From Myxococcales bacterium (GTDB lineage Bacteria > Myxococcota > Polyangia > HGW-17 > SLPX01): DNA of 14,942 nucleotides. A program made the translations under genes and the position numbers. The notes beneath the pieces are model-generated. The model did no database searches, was not told the DNA's origin, and saw only the letters and a program-made list of their open reading frames with translations. Within the stretch, counting starts at the first letter, position 1; the number at the start of each line of letters is the position of its first letter. Of this stretch, positions 13,531 to 14,942 are shown piece by piece. Location of the stretch: assembly GCA_007131745.1 (NCBI GenBank), contig SLPX01000195.1, positions 1-14,942 on the forward strand. The letters are read 5' to 3'.

Positions 13531-14565
13531 ATGTCCAGACCTGTTCTGATATTTGACCCGCGAACAGAGCGAAGAAATAAACTGGCCGAGCTGGTGAAAA
13601 CAGCGGGTGAACCGGCCGTTGTTTTGGAGAGTGTTGAAGATGTTTTGGAAGGCGCGGAGGGAGCGCATGTAGCGCTCGTTGCCGTAGACGAATTGGGGCG
13701 TGAAGGAGCGGGGTTGATCTGTGAGCTGAAAGAACGATTCCCACATATAGACGTGTTGGCGATTTCTTGTTTTGGTTGCACCACAGACACACTGGAAGCG
13801 GTGCATGCCGGAGTTTCCAATATCATGGATCCCGACGTTGAAACGAGAGAAGCTTTGTTGGGTGCTCTGGATCGGGCTCTTGGTAGAAACCTTGGAATTT
13901 TGTCCGAGAAAATTTTTTTGGAGAAACTTTGGGAATACAACGAGTCTTTCCTCAAGAAGATGGTTTTGCTGGAGAAACGCAATTTTCAACTTGAAGAGCG
14001 GTTGTCTGAGGAGATGCGTGGCTGTGATGATGATGACGATAGGATGCCGGGGCGTGTGCTCATAGTTGAAGATGAAGAGGATGTGACCGTGTTCATGCGG
14101 GATTTTCTTCGTTCAAAAGGATATGAGGTGGATACAGCCGCAGATGGACCCTCGGGATTGAAGAAGTTTCTGGCATCGCCGCCTGATATTTTGGTAACCG
14201 ATAAGAATTTGCCGGGGATGACAGGCATCGAGCTTGTTCAGACCATTAAGAAAGAGCATCCAGGTGTTCCGGTTATTATGGTGACGGGTTATGCTTCGAT
14301 GGAATCAGCCATAAAAGCTGTGGAACTGGGCATTTGCTCATATATGCAAAAACCTTTTCGCACAAAGGACCTGATTGCAAATATCGAAGAAGCGCTCAAT
14401 CGTAAACGGGAAGATTTCCGAGCGAAACGTTACTTGATGCGGTTCAAGGAGCGTAACGAAGAGTTTCTGTCGGCTTTCAAGTCCATCCGGGATGCTCTTC
14501 AGAACCGTTTGCTGGAACGTGGATCATGGGCGGGGGACCAATGTTCGAAAGATCGACCCTCCTGA
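13531..14565 (+). CDS. Tandem-receiver response regulator without DNA-binding output domain
   Basis: A 344-aa cytoplasmic protein. Residues 1-115 look like a degenerate receiver: strand VLIFDP, LVAVDELG with an Asp at the phospho-site position, and AVHAGVSNIMDPD, where the conserved Lys-Pro is missing. Residues about 118-162 form a charged coiled-coil-like linker (EKLWEYNESFLKKMVLLEKR). A run of six Asp/Glu-rich residues leads to a canonical receiver: VLIVEDEED (acidic pair at 180-181), LVTDKNLPGM (phospho-Asp224), VMVTGYAS (Thr252), and YMQKPF (Lys274). The C-terminal 60 residues are helical and charged, with no recognisable output domain. It should act through protein-protein contacts or as a phosphorelay element. 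ATG at 13531 is used; TTG at 13525 is in frame. The lipoprotein gene overlaps its last 25 nt. No histidine kinase is in the window. Confidence 0.94.
   Translation: MSRPVLIFDPRTERRNKLAELVKTAGEPAVVLESVEDVLEGAEGAHVALVAVDELGREGAGLICELKERFPHIDVLAISCFGCTTDTLEAVHAGVSNIMDPDVETREALLGALDRALGRNLGILSEKIFLEKLWEYNESFLKKMVLLEKRNFQLEERLSEEMRGCDDDDDRMPGRVLIVEDEEDVTVFMRDFLRSKGYEVDTAADGPSGLKKFLASPPDILVTDKNLPGMTGIELVQTIKKEHPGVPVIMVTGYASMESAIKAVELGICSYMQKPFRTKDLIANIEEALNRKREDFRAKRYLMRFKERNEEFLSAFKSIRDALQNRLLERGSWAGDQCSKDRPS
14532..14536 (+). promoter_or_regulatory. Ribosome binding site inside the response regulator gene
   Basis: A run of five G lies 4 nt before ATG 14541 and is within the coding sequence of the upstream gene, which fits translational coupling. 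The in-frame ATG at 14526 lies before this site and is less likely. Confidence 0.45.
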
Positions 14566-14942
14566 GTTTTTTTGTATGCTGTTGGTTTGTGCTTTCTGCG
14601 TGCGGCGCGCGTCGTGTGCCTACGGCCGAATCGACGTTCGGCAACCATGTTTCCGATAAAGGGGCTATGGAGTTCTGTATAACTTTCCATGGGGCGCAAC
14701 AGCCTGATATTGCAGCGGATCTGCTCGTGCGTGGAGTTTTTGGTGTTTTAGTCGAAAAGGCCGGTGGGGATTTGGTATTCGACTGCGACCAGAATCATCG
14801 GCTACGGGCGGATGTGTTTATGGGGGCGGGAAGACGACCCGTTTTGGTGATAGGTCCTGTACTGGGTGGTTTCCGGGTAAGGCATGGTTCTTCAGTGCAA
14901 TGGGTGCAGGAGCTTTTTGCCGGGGCGCAAAGGGTTTTGAAA
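14541..14942 (+). CDS. Lipoprotein of unknown function, N-terminal part (cut by window edge)
   Basis: An open frame of 134 codons running off the right edge without a stop. The first 21 residues are a lipoprotein signal: Met-Phe-Glu-Arg, then a hydrophobic core SFFVCCWFVLSAC in which LSAC is a lipobox with Cys21 as lipid attachment site. The mature part includes FCITFHGAQQPDIAADLL and RGVFGVLVEKAGGDLVFDC, then ADVFMGAGRRPVLVIGPVLG: alternating strands reminiscent of the LolB/DUF4292 type of beta-rich outer-membrane lipoprotein, but this resemblance is only inference. It overlaps the response regulator gene by 25 nt in another frame and is preceded by a G-rich ribosome site, so co-expression is likely. 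An envelope target or partner of that regulator is possible. Confidence 0.78.
   Translation, partial: MFERSTLLSFFVCCWFVLSACGARRVPTAESTFGNHVSDKGAMEFCITFHGAQQPDIAADLLVRGVFGVLVEKAGGDLVFDCDQNHRLRADVFMGAGRRPVLVIGPVLGGFRVRHGSSVQWVQELFAGAQRVLK

Noticed and set aside
13450..13989. Two overlapping minus-strand open frames of about 175-179 codons
   Set aside because: They lie opposite the clear response regulator gene and read as low-complexity shadow sequence.
1..14942. CRISPR array, tRNA, rRNA, insertion sequence or prophage
   Set aside because: No regularly spaced repeats, cloverleaf sequences, rRNA-like stretches, transposase or integrase motifs were found on either strand by eye.

Overview
The window is a densely packed bacterial chromosome segment of intermediate GC with eleven protein genes on both strands. 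No tRNA, rRNA, CRISPR array, insertion sequence or phage gene is visible. An envelope glutathione peroxidase with an Asp/Ala-rich linker after its lipobox, a membrane-anchored SUMF1-fold protein, a tandem-receiver response regulator and a YgiQ-type radical SAM protein together suggest a Gram-negative of the Myxococcota or former Deltaproteobacteria type. This placement is inference from style; no marker gene settles it.

Layout. Bases 1-621 (minus) hold the N-terminal half of a divergent histidinol dehydrogenase family protein cut by the window edge. Upstream of it on the same strand are a single-pass membrane protein with an extracytoplasmic SUMF1/FGE-fold domain (744-1841) and a large GT-C (GT39/ArnT-like) membrane glycosyltransferase with an extra exported N-terminal domain (2022-4385). 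A 175-bp divergent spacer separates these from a plus-strand pair, a Wzx-like polysaccharide flippase (4561-6030) and an asparagine-synthetase-like amidotransferase without its N-terminal Cys (6036-7853). The glycosyltransferase, flippase and amidotransferase look like a small surface-glycan module.

The amidotransferase converges with, and overlaps by 66 bp, an SLC13/DASS permease with two RCK_C domains (7788-9635, minus). That permease lies just downstream of the glutathione peroxidase lipoprotein (9657-10346, minus), and the two probably form one operon with a recognisable promoter at 10396-10423. Divergent to them is a 395-aa protein of unknown function (10522-11709, plus). It has a PD-(D/E)XK-like N-terminus and a winged-helix-like middle, and is the least explained gene here. 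Its likely terminator lies inside the 3' end of the convergent ygiQ (11724-13427, minus).

The right end carries a tandem-receiver response regulator (13531-14565, plus) overlapped by the start of a lipoprotein gene (14541 to the edge), which suggests a two-gene regulatory/envelope operon. I see no clearly new multi-gene system. The best candidates for new biology are the 395-aa protein, the glycan module, and the response regulator-lipoprotein pair.
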